From Actinomycetota bacterium (GTDB taxonomy: Bacteria; Actinomycetota; Humimicrobiia; Humimicrobiales; Humimicrobiaceae), in assembly GCA_016783995.1 (NCBI GenBank), contig JADHVN010000061.1:1-7993 (forward strand): a stretch of 7,993 nt of DNA. Reading direction: 5' to 3'. This document shows positions 7,296 through 7,993 of this stretch, in pieces (position 1 is the stretch's first letter; every line of letters begins with the position of its first letter). A program made the translations under genes and the position numbers. The notes under the pieces were generated by a model, which saw only the letters and a list, made by a program, of their open reading frames with translations, was not told the DNA's origin and ran no database searches.

Positions 7296-7301
7296 CCTCC
7301 T
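7296..7301 (-). promoter_or_regulatory. Orphan Shine-Dalgarno (AGGAGG) after the T-box terminator
   Basis: A perfect AGGAGG follows the T-run of the T-box terminator by a few bases. No ATG, GTG or TTG lies within the next 5-15 bases; the first in any frame appears much later. The real trpB2 ribosome site is about 290 bases further on. The site may be a remnant of a lost first gene in the T-box-controlled unit. Confidence 0.45.
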
Positions 7302-7307
7302 AGAAAT

Positions 7308-7352
7308 AAAAAAACCTCTCAAAATCTCTACTATTTGTAGAGACGAGAGGTT
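7308..7352 (-). terminator. T-box intrinsic terminator
   Basis: AACCTCTC pairs with GAGAGGTT, with an inner stem TCTCTAC/GTAGAGA around AAATA, followed by seven T residues (7308-7314 in minus sense). The 5' arm can instead pair with AGAG or GTAGAG next to the T-box sequence to form the antiterminator, so the two structures exclude each other. Confidence 0.93.
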
Positions 7353-7604
7353 AATCCCGCGTTGCCACTCTACTTCATAGAATAATTAATAAATATTCTA
7401 TGCTCTCATTATTTTTAGATACTTTACAATATCCTATCCTCTGATAACGGAGGAATCCGAGCTGCCTTACTCTCCAACAGTCAACCAATTAGATTTTAGC
7501 CAGCCACCTCACAGGCCCATTCAGTCACCAGCCTTGCAGCCGCATTCTCACCATCAGCGGCTCTCTGTATGCTGCTTAGTGCTTACTACTCCTGATCACT
7601 GGTT
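7308..7604 (-). promoter_or_regulatory. T-box leader, tRNA-Trp specific
   Basis: RNA element in the nascent transcript that binds tRNA-Trp and reads through only when the tRNA is uncharged. Stem I base CCAG (7599-7602) pairs with CTGG downstream, CAGG pairs with CCTG, and CAC..CAGC pairs with GCTGGTG. The distal arm AGCCGC/GCGGCT encloses the typical GATGGTGAGAA bulge. The specifier lies in CTGAATGGGCCTGTGAG, with codon UGG (Trp) at 7517-7519. Stem III is CATAGAATA/TATTCTATG (7376-7402). The T-box sequence AGAGTGGCAACGCGGG (7356-7371) carries UGGC at 7364-7367, which pairs with a GCCA tRNA end; bacterial tRNA-Trp has discriminator G, so specifier and discriminator agree. The downstream gene is trpB2. 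Confidence 0.95.
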
Positions 7605-7626
7605 TTATTCTATATTTAATTGTCAA

Positions 7627-7655
7627 ATTAGCTTACTTGTAATTAACTATTTCAA
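7627..7655 (-). promoter_or_regulatory. Candidate sigma-A promoter of the T-box-trpB2 unit
   Basis: TTGAAA (7650-7655) and GCTAAT (7627-7632) are separated by 17 bases, matching five and four of six consensus positions. Transcription would begin near 7620, about 15-20 bases before stem I of the T-box, which is the usual distance. A TTGACA at 7621-7626 overlaps the predicted start but has no -10 at the right distance. Confidence 0.45.
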
Positions 7656-7680
7656 CCAATTTTATAATTTCCAACTATTG

Positions 7681-7719
7681 AAAGAAAAAGATTAGCACAT
7701 TACAGGATATTTGTCTAAT
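7681..7719 (-). terminator. Weak candidate terminator after the phosphoglycerate mutase gene
   Basis: ATTAG-ACA pairs with TGT-G-CTAAT (one bulge, AT-rich stem, 12-base loop) and is followed on the minus strand by CTTTTTCTTT. It lies about 20 bases after the stop of the upstream gene, where a terminator is expected, but the stem is short and poor in GC. Confidence 0.35.
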
Positions 7720-7740
7720 TATTTTAAATTTCCTATTCTA

Positions 7741-7993
7741 TTATTTCTTACTAAAAAAATAATCAGTTAGCTTGCAGCCCCTGTCAAAATAGAGCCCTGT
7801 CTTTTCTGCTGCGGATTCATAGTATTTCTGTGACGGATTATATTTTATATTATTACTTGTATAAATTAAAAAAGGCACAGGTTCATCAGTATGAGTCCGA
7901 AGTGAGACAGGAGTAGGGTGATCAGGAAGAATCATTATTTTGTAGTCAAACACTTCCTTATGTAATGCTTCCTTAATAATTTTTATTACTTTT
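7741..7993 (-). CDS. apgM: Archaeal-type cofactor-independent phosphoglycerate mutase family protein (C-terminal end)
   Basis: Only the last 83 or so codons are in the window; the frame is open to the window edge, so the GTG at 7951-7953 is an internal valine codon, not a start. The peptide contains KIMILPDHPTPVSLRTHTDE and then PVPFLIY, the typical C-terminal block of ApgM-type 2,3-bisphosphoglycerate-independent phosphoglycerate mutases; its His residues belong to the alkaline-phosphatase-superfamily metal site. ApgM interconverts 3- and 2-phosphoglycerate in glycolysis. Related bacterial proteins in threonine-pathway clusters have been proposed to be homoserine kinases, so the exact role is open without the rest of the gene. 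A weak terminator follows, and the T-box unit appears to be separate. Confidence 0.85.
   Translation of the reverse strand, partial: KVIKIIKEALHKEVFDYKIMILPDHPTPVSLRTHTDEPVPFLIYTSNNIKYNPSQKYYESAAEKTGLYFDRGCKLTDYFFSKK

Noticed and set aside
7621..7626. TTGACA just upstream of the T-box as the -35 of its promoter
   Set aside because: No -10-like hexamer is found 16-18 bases downstream, and transcription would start inside stem I; the TTGAAA/GCTAAT pair upstream fits better.

Overview
The window reads as a chromosomal segment of an AT-rich, low-GC bacterium. All confident genes lie on the minus strand. The block rho - rpmE - DUF1385 membrane protein - prfA - prmC, together with a tRNA-sensing T-box leader, points to Clostridia or another Firmicutes-like lineage. 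This is inferred from gene order and family content; the phylum cannot be fixed from this sequence alone. Strong Shine-Dalgarno sites and frequent non-ATG starts (TTG for rho and prmC, probably GTG for the DUF1385 gene) fit the same picture.

Read in the direction of transcription (high to low coordinate), the window opens with the C-terminal end of an archaeal-type phosphoglycerate mutase family gene (7741-7993, cut by the window edge). Next come a weak candidate terminator, a candidate promoter (7627-7655) and a complete T-box leader (7308-7604). Its specifier codon is UGG and its tRNA-end-sensing bases are UGGC, both fitting tRNA-Trp. The T-box ends in a strong intrinsic terminator. A 313-base stretch without an obvious gene follows, holding an orphan Shine-Dalgarno sequence, two tiny overlapping reading frames and a possible ACT-domain remnant. 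Then comes trpB2 (5633-6994), a stand-alone type of tryptophan synthase beta chain. The logic is clear: uncharged tRNA-Trp should switch on an enzyme that makes tryptophan.

Between trpB2 and rho lies about 800 bp without an intact gene. It holds what looks like the relic of an IS200/IS605-family, tnpB-type element (about 5341-5603). A left-end hairpin, a decayed tnpB 3' end and a stem-loop-rich right end resembling a TnpB guide-RNA (omega RNA) scaffold can be seen, but no intact tnpB. Next to it is a 13-bp perfect inverted repeat (5249-5261 / 5304-5316), and the remaining 400 bases up to rho are very AT-rich.

The second block (24-4835) is a housekeeping cluster for transcription and translation termination: Rho factor, zinc-binding ribosomal protein L31, a DUF1385 membrane protein, peptide release factor 1, and PrmC, which methylates the GGQ glutamine of the release factor. 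The genes are closely spaced (6 to about 100 bases) and could form one operon. The most unusual parts are the tnpB-less omega-RNA-like relic and the odd post-terminator leader of trpB2; the rest is conventional.
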